Below, piece by piece: positions 30,938-40,516 of a DNA stretch of 64,000 nucleotides (position 1 is its first letter; each line of letters begins with the position of its first letter). Under the pieces are notes generated by a model. It did no database searches and had not been told where the DNA came from. It was given only the letters and a program-made list of their open reading frames with translations. The stretch is from Larix kaempferi (lineage: Eukaryota > Streptophyta > Pinopsida > Pinales > Pinaceae), in contig BSBM01000917.1 of the NCBI GenBank assembly GCA_027924585.1, positions 8,237,501-8,301,500 on the forward strand, in the 5' to 3' direction. The position numbers and the translations under genes are program-made.

Positions 30938-33643
30938 CTAGTATGTATCTTTTTCCAACTTTAACAGTTCATCTTCCAGAACAGAGCGTATGAAATGGTA
31001 CTTGAGCTGTATATGTTTAGTCCTGGAATGGAATGCTGAGTTCTTTGCAAGATGAATGGCACTCTGGCTGTCACTATACAGTCTGCTATCCTTCTGCTTC
31101 TTACCCACTTCCTCCATAAACCTCTGCAACCAAATCATCTCTTTACTAGCCTCTGTAATGGCAACATACTCTGCTTCTGTTGTTGAAAGTGCAACAACCT
31201 TCTGTAGTTTCGAAATCCAGCTTACTGCTGTTCCACCTACAGTAAACACATACCCTGTGGTACTCCTCCTGCTATCCTTGTCACCTGCCATATCTGCATC
31301 AACATATCCCTGTAGAACAGTGTCTGAACCTCCAAAACATAATGCCTCAGTGGTAGTGCCTCTCAAATACCTGAGAATCCACTGTACTGCCTTCCAATGT
31401 TCTTTACCTGGATTGTTCATATATCTGCTCACAACTCCCACTGCATGTGCAATATCTGGTCTTGTGCACACCATGGCATACATCAAGCTGCCAACTGCTG
31501 ACTGATAGGGAACCTTGGACATGTAATCTATCTCTTCTTGTGTCTTGGGACACATTTCCTTACTTAGACTGGAATGGCTAGCCAAAGGTGTACTTACAGG
31601 TTTTGCATTCTGCATTCTGAACCTCTCCAACACCTTTTGTATGTACTCACTTTGAGACAATGTCAATTTGTGATTTTTCCTGTCTCTCATTATTCTCATA
31701 CCAAGGATTTGCTTTGCAGCACCCAAATCCTTCATCGCAAATGAATTAGCTAGCTTCATTTTGAGTACATTTATATCCTGCATGTCAGACCCTGCAACAA
31801 GCATGTCATCCACATATAATAACAAGATAATATATCTTCCATTGTCTAGCTTCTTGAAATAAACACAATGGTCAGAATGACATCTACTATAACCTTGTTC
31901 TGTCATAAACCTGTCAAACTTTAGATACCACTGCCTTGGAGCTTGCTTCAAACCATACAAGCTCTTTTTCAACCTGCATACCAGATCCTCCTTACCTTTG
32001 ACTTCATACCCTTGTGGCCGCTGCATATATATTTCTTCCTCCAAATCCCCATGGAGGAAAGCTGTTTTTACATCTAATTGTTCAAGATGCAAATCTTCTA
32101 CCGCCACTAGACTTAAGATAGTCCTAATTGAAGTCATCTTTACAACAGGAGAAAATATTTCATCAAAATCTATACCTTTCTTCTGTGCAAACCCCTTTAC
32201 AACAAGTCTGGCCTTGTACCGCTTCTTACCTCCTTCTTCTTCCTTCAACCTGTAAATCCATTTGTTTTGCAATGCTCTTTTACCAGCAGGCAACTTTACC
32301 AAATCCCAAGTCTGGTTTCCTACCAATGAGTCCATCTCCTCATTCATGCCTTGCTCCCACTTCTTTCTAGTTTCCACCTGCATTGCTTCTTCATAGCATT
32401 CTGGTTCACCAGAATCAGTCATCAATAAATAATACATTGAAGGAGAGTATCGTTCAGGGAGTCTACTTAACCTGGTAGATCTTCTTACAGTTGCAGGAGT
32501 TTCAGGTACTTGCTGCTGCTCTTGATTTTCTGGCACCTTCGGAACATCATTTTCTTTAACTTCATCAAGCACTATGTACTCTGTGCTTTCCTTTTCCTGT
32601 TTCTTTCCCTGCAACTGATCTTTATGCATGACCTTTTCATTGAATATCACATCTCTGCTCCTGATGATTTTGTTATTTTCATAATCCCATAAACGATAAC
32701 CAAATTCATCAACCCCATATCCAATAAAGGTACATTTCTTGGATTTAGCTTCAAGCTTTGTTCTATTTTCCTTATCAATATGGACAAATGCTTCACAACC
32801 AAACGTTCTCAGAAATGAGTAGTTTACCTTTTTATCTGTCCATGCTTCCTCTGGAATACCACCATCCAAAGCACTTGAAGGTCCTCTGTTTATTAAATAA
32901 ACAGCAGTATTTACAGCATCCGCCCAAAACTGTAAGGGCAACCCTGCATGCAGTCTCATACACCTTGCACGCTCCATGATCGTTCTGTTCATCCTTTCTG
33001 ACACACCATTTTCCTGTGGTGTTCCTGGGACTGTCTTCTCTCTACGAATCCCATGGTATGAACAGTAACTATCAAATTCCTTGCCGCAGTACTCACCTCC
33101 ATTATCAGATCTGAGACACTTCAATCTTTTTCCTGTCTCATTCTCAACCAAAGCTTTCCACTTCTTAAAAGTAGCAAACACATCAGATTTCTGTCTAATG
33201 CAATAAACCCAAGTTTTTCTAGTTGCATCATCAATAAATGTAACATAATAATGAGAGCCACCAAGAGATTGTACCTGAGCTGGTCCCCATACATCTGTAT
33301 GCACAAGCTCTAATTTTTCATTCTTCTTCTGTTTCCCAACCCTGAGAAATCTGACTCTCTTCTGTTTTCCATAAACACAGTTTTCACAGAATTCCAAACT
33401 TACCTGCTTCAAATCCGGCAGCAACTTCCTTGAGTGGAGAATCTGCATCCCCTTCTCACTCATGTGGCCAAGCCTATGATGCCACAATGCTGTATCTGTT
33501 CCTGTGGAAGCTAAAGAGATAGAATGGTCAGTATTATGAGGACATAAATACAACGTACCTACTCTGTCTCCTTTTGCTATCACCATTGATCCTTTTAGTG
33601 ATCTTCCACCACTTTTCTCCGAACGTAGATAGACAGCCGCCAT
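30938..33643 (-). CDS. E6 copia pol: integrase, RT, RNase H
   Basis: About 890 codons. Domains in order: GAG-pre-integrase (LWHHRLGHMSEKGMQILHS near residues 50-70, with CENCVYGK), integrase core ([34 protein letters not shown] and E all present), RT (KARLVVKGFAQKKGIDFDEI, DVKTAFLHGD, SLYGLKQAPRQW, YVDDMLVAGS) and RNase H (VDADMAGD, STTEAEYVA, and the TKHIQLKYHFIR tail). All catalytic motifs look whole. The first 14 or so residues are out of the ancestral frame: this frame joins gag-protease at the one-base shift near 33595. Confidence 0.93.
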   Translation of the reverse strand: MAAVYLRSEKSGGRSLKGSMVIAKGDRVGTLYLCPHNTDHSISLASTGTDTALWHHRLGHMSEKGMQILHSRKLLPDLKQVSLEFCENCVYGKQKRVRFLRVGKQKKNEKLELVHTDVWGPAQVQSLGGSHYYVTFIDDATRKTWVYCIRQKSDVFATFKKWKALVENETGKRLKCLRSDNGGEYCGKEFDSYCSYHGIRREKTVPGTPQENGVSERMNRTIMERARCMRLHAGLPLQFWADAVNTAVYLINRGPSSALDGGIPEEAWTDKKVNYSFLRTFGCEAFVHIDKENRTKLEAKSKKCTFIGYGVDEFGYRLWDYENNKIIRSRDVIFNEKVMHKDQLQGKKQEKESTEYIVLDEVKENDVPKVPENQEQQQVPETPATVRRSTRLSRLPERYSPSMYYLLMTDSGEPECYEEAMQVETRKKWEQGMNEEMDSLVGNQTWDLVKLPAGKRALQNKWIYRLKEEEGGKKRYKARLVVKGFAQKKGIDFDEIFSPVVKMTSIRTILSLVAVEDLHLEQLDVKTAFLHGDLEEEIYMQRPQGYEVKGKEDLVCRLKKSLYGLKQAPRQWYLKFDRFMTEQGYSRCHSDHCVYFKKLDNGRYIILLLYVDDMLVAGSDMQDINVLKMKLANSFAMKDLGAAKQILGMRIMRDRKNHKLTLSQSEYIQKVLERFRMQNAKPVSTPLASHSSLSKEMCPKTQEEIDYMSKVPYQSAVGSLMYAMVCTRPDIAHAVGVVSRYMNNPGKEHWKAVQWILRYLRGTTTEALCFGGSDTVLQGYVDADMAGDKDSRRSTTGYVFTVGGTAVSWISKLQKVVALSTTEAEYVAITEASKEMIWLQRFMEEVGKKQKDSRLYSDSQSAIHLAKNSAFHSRTKHIQLKYHFIRSVLEDELLKLEKDTY

Positions 33644-34742
33644 CTCCCAACTGCCCTGTTGAGATCAGATTTCTTTTCATAGCAGGAATATGCCTAACAT
33701 CTTTCAACAACCAATCAGTTCCATTCTTAACTTTTATCCATACCTTACCCATTCCAACAATTTTACATGGCTCATCATCACCCAATAAAACATGTCCAAA
33801 ATCGCCAGGAACATACTCATGAAAGTATTTCCTATGGGGTGTAGCATGACATGAAGCTCCTGAATCTACTACCCAATAATCACTAGTATTATCTAATGCA
33901 AGAATCAAAGCATCTTGTAACACATCACCTGCTACATTTGCTTCCTGGGTAGTTTCCTTCTGTGCATCTCCTTTCTTCTTTAGAGATTTGCAGTCTTTCT
34001 TCAGATGTCCTTTCTTTCCACAGTTCCAGCACTCTATCTTTCCCAGTCTGGACTTAGATCTGCCCGTTTTAGACTTTCCACGATTACCTTGGCTCTTTCC
34101 TCTCTCCTTTTGTCTTCCTCTGCTCTCCATGGTCAACGCATTTCCTGATGTCTCACCTGTGCTTTTTCTTCGCATTTCCTCGCTAAGAATAACACCAATA
34201 ACATCATCAAATTTCAAGGTGTTTGAACCAGAGACAGAGTTACTTACAGCCATGACTAAGCTATTCCAGCTTTCTGGCAATGAACACAAGATTAGAAGAG
34301 CCCTAACCTCATCATCAAAGGTCACACTTACAGAACTTAGCTGATTTGTAACCGTATTAAACTCATTTAAATGATCAGTAACAGATCCACCTTCAGACAT
34401 TTTCATATTAAATAAACGCTTCATTAGAAATACCTTGTTGGAAGCCGAGGGTTTTTCATACAGCTTACCCAATGCTTTCATCAAACCCTCTGTTGTTGTT
34501 TCTTTTGAGATATTGAAAGCCACCGACGAAGCCAGGCTCAACCGTATTGTTCCCAGAGCCTTTCTGTCAAGAACCACCCATTCTTCGTCCTTCATAGTCG
34601 TCGGCTGCTTTGCTTTTCCTCCCAACGGTAGGTATAGATCCTTCTGGTACAGATAGTCCTCCATTTGCATCTTCCATAACCCGAAGTTTTGGCCATTAAA
34701 CTTTTCGACCTTAAACTTTCCTTCTTCTGCCATTGCTCCCAC
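33534..34742 (-). CDS. E6 copia gag-protease, ends in frameshift
   Basis: 402 codons. Gag starts MGAMAEEGKFKVEKFNGQNF (a second ATG at 34733 gives the shorter MAEEGK start). UBN2-type landmarks follow: LKFDDVIGVILSEE and a basic stretch, then the knuckle CWNCGKKGHLKKDC (C-x2-C-x4-H-x4-C), and protease YWVVDSGASCHATPH with the catalytic DSG. The last 20 or so codons after WWKITK are frameshifted. E8 has one base fewer at this place, so gag and pol were one frame in the ancestor. Confidence 0.93.
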   Translation of the reverse strand: MGAMAEEGKFKVEKFNGQNFGLWKMQMEDYLYQKDLYLPLGGKAKQPTTMKDEEWVVLDRKALGTIRLSLASSVAFNISKETTTEGLMKALGKLYEKPSASNKVFLMKRLFNMKMSEGGSVTDHLNEFNTVTNQLSSVSVTFDDEVRALLILCSLPESWNSLVMAVSNSVSGSNTLKFDDVIGVILSEEMRRKSTGETSGNALTMESRGRQKERGKSQGNRGKSKTGRSKSRLGKIECWNCGKKGHLKKDCKSLKKKGDAQKETTQEANVAGDVLQDALILALDNTSDYWVVDSGASCHATPHRKYFHEYVPGDFGHVLLGDDEPCKIVGMGKVWIKVKNGTDWLLKDVRHIPAMKRNLISTGQLGDGGCLSTFGEKWWKITKRINGDSKRRQSRYVVFMSS

Positions 34743-34794
34743 TCGAACCAGAAACCCTAGCTTCCTGTGGGTTTAACTGCCAAATAGACCTTTG

Positions 34795-34806
34795 GCTCTG
34801 ATACCA
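34795..34806 (-). other. E6 primer binding site
   Basis: gctctgatacca, two bases (at) away from the 5' LTR; TGGTATCAGAGCC on the element strand. Initiator tRNA-Met primer. Confidence 0.92.
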
Positions 34807-34808
34807 AT

Positions 34809-35452
34809 TGTTAGAAAAACAGGATCGCAGAGCAATAACAATAAACAGAAATGCAAATACAATCACACATACACATTTCAAGAGAGACACAGATATATCG
34901 TGGTTCACCCAACTTGGGCTACGTCCACACTGAATTTGCCAGTCCTTATTATTATTACCGTCCAGCAAGTCGAAGGGATACAACCTGCAGCACAACCGCT
35001 GCACTTCCTCTTCTCTGTTTTACAGTCTCTCTCCAGATCTCAAAGATCTTTACAATGCATAAAACCTAATACATCAACCCTAGCCGTATTACAATGTCCT
35101 TCTTTTATAAGGGAAATACAATGGGAAAATACCACGGGATACCCAAAACCATGGGCCCGCAAAACAGCTGGCAAAAACAGCCCCAAAAATTTCCTTCGGG
35201 GGCGTTGCCCCCGAACCCCCATTTCTCAGGGGCGCTGCCCCCGAACCCCCGCCGGGGGACCGCTGGCCCCCGGACCCCCCCAGCCAGGGGGGATGGTCCC
35301 CCCTGGAACCCCGTGGGGGGGCAATGCCCCCCCACACCCCCCCCGCTGGGGTGAGTGTACAGTCCACCTACATATCATATAGAACTGGGGTTACAAACAC
35401 GGCTAATACAATTTCATCTTTGAGACTAGAAGATCTGGCTCCACAACCAACA
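34809..35452 (-). repeat. E6 5' LTR, 644 bp
   Basis: Same length as the 3' LTR and nearly the same sequence. TATAAAAG (minus) at 35102-35109 would start transcription toward gag. The hairpin cluster lies upstream of that TATA box in transcription order (35193-35345). Short frames on both strands here, such as 34792-35382, are LTR shadows repeated in both copies. Confidence 0.95.
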
Positions 35453-35877
35453 TTCCGATCATATTTCCATGGTCTCCCTAACAACAGATGGCACACGTTC
35501 ATTGGGATTACGTCGCACAATACACTGTCTTCAATATTCTCGACCTTGAAGTTAATCAGGCACTGTCTGGTCACTATCACATGGTGTCCTTTCTGCAACC
35601 ATGAGATATTATATGGGTGTGGATGTTATTGACATTTAAACCCTATCTTTTCGATGACTTATGTCGACACAGGATTGTCGGTGCTTCCACCATCAACTAT
35701 GGTCTTGCAACGCCATTCACCAATTCGCACTTTGGTTCGAAAGATAGCCTTTCACTGTGCCGAATCTTTCTCGTCGAGGCAGTATTCCTGAACCAATGTT
35801 CGCCTGATCGTTAGGTTTCGAATCTTCTTCTTGCCATCCTTGCTGTTGTCAGATGCCGACTCTGCCCTCTTGTCGAC
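35453..35877 (-). pseudogene. E5 aspartic protease region
   Basis: Minus-strand reading near 35660-35713 gives CKTIVDGGSTDNPVST, with the gypsy-type protease active site D-G-G-S, followed after a stop by HHVIVTRQCLINF, CDVIPMNVCHLLLGRPWKYD (35458-35598). The CD-x-P-M-x-x-C-H-L-L-L-G-R-P-W string is a common end of protease in plant gypsy elements. One stop and a shift are present. E6 interrupts just downstream. Confidence 0.75.
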
Positions 35878-36993
35878 TTACTCATCTCTTTGACGTTTGG
35901 GTTTTGACTCCTCTACAACATGTAGTTTCTTTGGGAATTCATATGCCTTGTGTCTGACTCCTCGACACTTGTAACAGATTATGATTGGTCTATCAGATCC
36001 TTTTTTGTCGGATGGACCACTTCGATCATACGCACCTCGATCGCATGTCTCTCGACCATCGCATCGGTTTTCTTGCATCTTCTCTCTTGTTGATGTCCCT
36101 TCCGCACATCGGTTGTCTTCGACGGTTTCTCTCTTGTAACCGCTACTTTTTCCTTTCGTGAAAACAGTCTTCACACCCCGATCAGTCATCCTACCTCTAG
36201 TCGATGTCGATTTCCTCGATATTTTCTCTTCTACCTTTAGAGCTAACTGGTAGGCTTCACCGACCGCTCTGATTCTTGACATGCTTAACTCATCCTGAAT
36301 GGTCTATTTCAAGCAATTGAAATATCTTCCGACAGCTTCTTCACCTTCATCAGTTTGTCCCAACCTTGTCGACAATCTGTATAACTCTTCCGTGTACTCC
36401 TTCACGGTCATCTCTTTTTGCGGAAAGTTCTGCAATTTCTGAAACAGGGAAATCACATAGTCATTTGGCAAGAACTTCCCCTTCATATTGGCGACCATCC
36501 TGTCCCAAGACTTGATTTTCTCTTTTCCCTTCTTGACTCTATCATCCTGCACATTGTCCCAACACAATGAGGCATGACCCTTCAACCTCAAACATGCAGT
36601 CTTAACCCATTTAGGATCCTTGATCTGCTCTATGTCGAAGTATTTCTCCATTTCTATGAACCAGTCGATCAAGTCTTCTGGATCCAGGCTTCCTGAGTAG
36701 GTACATACATCGATCTGTGTTCAACCTCTCATATCCGTCATAAGCTTGATGAGTTTGTCTTCGGGTTCATCTCCCGCTGGTTCCCGTGCTTCCACCTCTT
36801 CGAACTCCTAATCGCTATGGTCTAATGCATCAGGAATACAACCACGCCTTTGGATTTCTTTGATTGATGCGACTTCATTAGTCAAATTTCGCATTGTTCA
36901 GATGCACTCATTGAAAATCTCACAATAAACTGTGACTGTTGTGCCACACGCTCTTCGTCCAACACCTCGGACATTAACACCTCGATGAGCCAT
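35878..36993 (-). pseudogene. E5 gypsy gag with degenerate zinc knuckle
   Basis: A start at 36993 (MAHRGVNVRGVGRRACG) leads, through two or three stops, into the retrotransposon gag domain (36672-36304: WFIEMEKYFDIEQIKD, LRLKGHASLCWDNVQ, YTEELYRLSTRLGQ) and a basic stretch ending in the knuckle CYKCRGVRHKAYEF (36282-35878). The last Cys of the knuckle is Phe. The gag domain (PF03732 type) is clear. Confidence 0.85.
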
Positions 36994-37176
36994 TTTCAAC
37001 CTTGGATGAAACTCCCACTCTGTCCAATCACAACCAGACTTTCACAAATCGTGTAAAACTCTACCAACCGCAGCTAGAGCTGTTCAATGCACTTGCTCAC
37101 TGGATTCACTTCCAATGCTGATACCACTTGACGTAGTTAGGTTGATATCACTGTCTTCCTCTCACAGGATTCTTCC

Positions 37177-37188
37177 GCTCTGATACCA
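37177..37188 (-). other. E5 primer binding site, with duplicate nearby
   Basis: gctctgatacca followed by ct and the LTR start. A second, slightly damaged copy of the junction, gctgataccacttgacg, lies at 37118-37134, about 60 bases into the leader. Only the first touches a full LTR. Confidence 0.85.
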
Positions 37189-37190
37189 CT

Positions 37191-38209
37191 TGACGCAAGG
37201 TTCCTTCGCAAAGGTTCTTGCTTAACGTTTACACACAACACACGCGTTCACATAAGTAAGATGCAAATAGGATGCTAGAAGCTGGCTTCTATTAATTCAA
37301 ATCAATCGTTTACAATGCAAAATGAAGGAATGCAAACAACTAACTATGTCGGCCTTAGCCTTACAATACAGAAGTAACTGTGTGCTATCTCAGTGTCTAT
37401 CTTCACCCTCTCCTAGTTCACTTCAGAACTATGAGCTATGGATCGATCTTCTCACGCTCTGTAGATGTGTGACTCCCCTATACAATCTACAAAAACTTCT
37501 CTTGAGCTCTGCTCTCTCGATCCTCTAATGACCGAATTCTACCAAGTCCTCTTCCAAGTGATCCAACTGATCCAAACTCCCTGGCCTTCTACTCTGCGGC
37601 TGTGCATCCCGAGACACGCTTCCTCTTCCCGCCGATATCGCCTGATCCTGCAGAACTGCAATTGTCAGCGCCTCTTCCGTGATGCACAATATCCACCTAT
37701 GACAACATCTGTCATTATCCGAACCACCTGCAATAACTGCTAATAACTACCTTAGCAACCCCAAATGACTGCCAAGTACTCTCCTTGACTTTCTGTGCGT
37801 CCTTCTAACACTACTACAGTAGTCACTCTTATCACTGCCTCGACCATACTATCTTCTGTCAGCATTCGACATACCTATCGACTTCCCTTCCACACTCTCA
37901 GGCTTCTCCAGTTTTCCCATTCCTCCTCGCTTGGCTCATACCCAAACCTGTCGGAGTCGTAGTTCGACAACATGTCGGCCTTTGACGTCTCCGCTATAAA
38001 TTTGTCATCTGTCGACCTCTGACATGTTGAATATAAACCTTTATCACTTATGTCGATCATTCGATCAAATGCTCCTTTCTGCCTGACTCATTGACTTTGA
38101 TATCCAATCTTCTCTTCCGCACCAGTAGTCGCCGACACTCCCTCTGGTCGGCCCTCTTCATGTCGATCATCTTCGACTGTTTTTCCTAGGCATTGATGCT
38201 CTTGCATCA
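37191..38209 (-). repeat. E5 5' LTR, 1019 bp
   Basis: tgacgcaaggttccttcgc ... gctcttgcatca on the plus strand; it ends beside the TSD copy gagag (38210-38214). It aligns with 26006-27023 throughout. Confidence 0.9.
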
Positions 38210-39397
38210 GAGAGGAAGGATAAAAAATTACTCTTATCAGACATGGATTGGATCATAAAACATGTTTTATAACATCTGGAACAAAAATGAGCTCATTTGG
38301 ATCTATTCTCATTCATATACAATAAACATTATGAAAACTAGTCAAAATCTAGGCAATTCTAGAGGGGGTGGAGAAATTGAAGAAAATATCAGACTTCTGC
38401 AATAATAAATGTAATGAATGATATCATAGATTAATATTTACTATTATTACATCATATCAGATCCATGAGAATCAATGGATTCATCACATATTGATTCCAT
38501 AACATTCTTGAGAAGATAGAAGAGAGAAGAAGGGAAGAATTGGAATTCTGACTGGAAGGATTCACTGTGCTTCCTTCAACAATTCATATGAGCACGGATT
38601 TTTCTGTAGATGTCTTCATAAAACCTGCATAAAAGAGTCTTCAACAACAACAAACTTTAATGGTCTTCAACTGGATCTCCAATTGGAACATAACTGAGTA
38701 GAATGGTAACAATTGGGGAACATCACCCAACTGATATTAGAGGCACATCTATCCAATCATGAGAAGCTTCATTGCTCTCAAATTCATAAACAAAATAAGC
38801 CAAAATTTCTGAATAGATCTCTCTCTCTTTCTTTTATAGAATGAATGACCTGGTGGCTAAGTCATCTCCACCTGTGAGAGCAGGTCACCTCCACCAGTGG
38901 ACCCTCATGAGTTGGCTTGGACTTTCCTGCTTTTGGATTAGCTTTGTATTTCTTTCCTGCTTTATCCTGCTTTCCTGCTTTAGGATTAGCTTTGTATTTC
39001 TTTCCTGCTTTATCCTGCTTTCCTGCTTTATCCCGATTTTCTTGCTTTATCCTGATTTTCCTGATTTTATCTTGATTTGCTGCTTTTACCATGTTTTTGA
39101 CCATTTTTAGCAATTTCCATCCTCCTTGGTCAACTTAGCCTCTCTAATTCTCCCTTCTTAGCCTAGCTCATTATTTCTAATCCAAATATTAGTAATTAGA
39201 AATACAATTACTCAAACCAACTAATTAACTATTCCAAAGTGCATATTCTGGAATTTAATTAATTAAATGCCTCCAAACCAAAATTAATCCCTTGGAATAA
39301 TTTAATTCTTTTCCTAGTACTATTAACATCATTAATTAAATATTTTAATGCTTATGATCTAGTGACATAGACCTTGTCAAAATTTGGGGACATGACA
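38210..39397 (-). repeat. E4 5' LTR, distal part
   Basis: Continues the E4 right LTR after E5: it matches 22081-23234 of the left LTR and ends gacatgaca before the tatat TSD. A unit of about 57 bp (ggattagctttgtatttctt...) is tandemly doubled at about 38935-39020, and the left LTR lacks the second copy. Confidence 0.9.
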
Positions 39398-39402
39398 TAT
39401 AT

Positions 39403-39836
39403 GATGCTTTATGTCTTAAGCTGGATAAAAGATAGATATGCAATTTTCTTTAATGTTTTTTTATTAAAAAAAATAGAACATTTGCTCATCAAATTCATGA
39501 AGATTATAGATTAAATCGAAATCCTTATAACATTAACATTAATGTTAATGGATTAATATATTAATATTAAAAAAAAATACCCTTAATGTTTATATTTACT
39601 CTCAAACATAACCTTATAATATTATTAACTCTTAAAGATGATGTTATAAAATTATTATTCATGACTTTCACATTTTGACATAATATTGAGACATTATTTC
39701 TACATTATTACTTATTAAATATTTTATTTCGACATTATTGCTTCTTAATTGTGGCTATATAATATATAAATAGCATTAATAATATTAACATTAATATTAA
39801 TTCTAATGTTATGAATATTAAAGTCAAACCTTGGAA
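39403..39836. other. AT-rich stretch after E4, no gene seen
   Basis: Very AT-rich, with small palindromes such as attaacattaatgttaat near 39530. It should be the continuation of whatever E4 landed in (the end of the G1 LTR or DNA beyond it). I could not match it to another part of the window. Confidence 0.35.
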
Positions 39837-40516
39837 CACTTGTAAACCATGCCCAACCATGGTCGACCAAGTCAACCATGGTCAACCATAGACATCATAT
39901 TCAACCATGGTCAGCCAAAGTCAACTATGGGAAATCAAAGTCAACCATGTCAACCAAAGTCAAATGTGAAAAATCAAAGTCAATAATAGTCAACTGAAGT
40001 CACCAAAGTCAACCATCATCAACTAAAGTCAACCATGGTTAACCAAGGTCAACCATGGTCGAACATAGTCAACCAAATCCAACCAAAATTCAATCATGGT
40101 CAACCAAAGTCAACCATGATCAACTAAAGTCAATCTTGGTCAACCATAGTTAACCAAAGTCAATAAATGATCAACTAAAGCCAACTAATGTCAACCATGG
40201 TAAAGCAAAGTCAACCATCTTCAACCAAAAGTCAACCATGGTCAACTAAAGTCAACCATGGTCAACTAAAGTCAACCATGGTTAAGTAAAGTCAACCAAA
40301 GTCATCCATAATCAATTAAAGTAAACCATCATCTACCATCATCAACCATGGTCAAATATTGCCAACCACGGACAACCATAGTCAACAATTCTCAACCATA
40401 GCCAACCAATTGATGAGCATGGTCAACCAAAGTCAACCATGCTCAACCATAGTCAAGCACAATCAACTATGGTTAACCATAACCAACCATAGCAACCCAT
40501 GGTCAACCAAACTCAA
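39837..40516. repeat. GTCAACCA minisatellite, block A
   Basis: Degenerate units of about 10 bp, mostly gtcaaccatg and gtcaaccaaa in alternation, with many ccatggtcaac junctions. Units vary in length, so the phase drifts. The block ends with ctcaa (40512-40516), the TSD of the solo LTR; before insertion it was continuous with block B. Confidence 0.92.

Larger units (their letters stand above)
30124..35452 (-). mobile_element. E6: young, nearly intact Ty1/copia element
   Basis: Two 644-bp LTRs, a perfect TSD ttccg (30119-30123, 35453-35457), PBS and PPT. By eye only two LTR differences stand out (near 30580 and 30639, versus 35265 and 35324), so insertion was recent. Gag-protease and integrase-RT-RNase H are open apart from one frameshift at 33593-33597. 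A second, older member is E8 (49284-54474). Lineage is perhaps Tork-like. Confidence 0.95.
26006..38209 (-). mobile_element. E5: Ty3/gypsy chromovirus-type element, split by E6
   Basis: LTRs of 1018 and 1019 bp (26006-27023, 37191-38209), ends TGATGC...GCGTCA on the minus strand, PBS 37177-37188, and a TSD gaaag/gagag (26001-26005, 38210-38214) with one difference. Gag, protease, RT, RNase H and integrase are in the standard gypsy order on the minus strand with many stops and frameshifts. E6 lies between protease and RT. The element is nested in the 5' LTR of E4. Confidence 0.92.
21643..39397 (-). mobile_element. E4: pol-less LTR element (LARD-like), split by E5
   Basis: Long LTRs (21643-23234; 25564-26005 plus 38215-39397), PBS at the right LTR, PPT at the left LTR and a perfect TSD tatat (21638-21642 and 39398-39402). 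The internal part is only 2.3 kb and holds one 322-codon frame but no RT, integrase, RNase H or protease. Such elements (large retrotransposon derivatives) are moved by partners in trans. The LTR start TGTCATGTCCCC recalls the TGTAATGTCCC start of G1. Confidence 0.88.
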
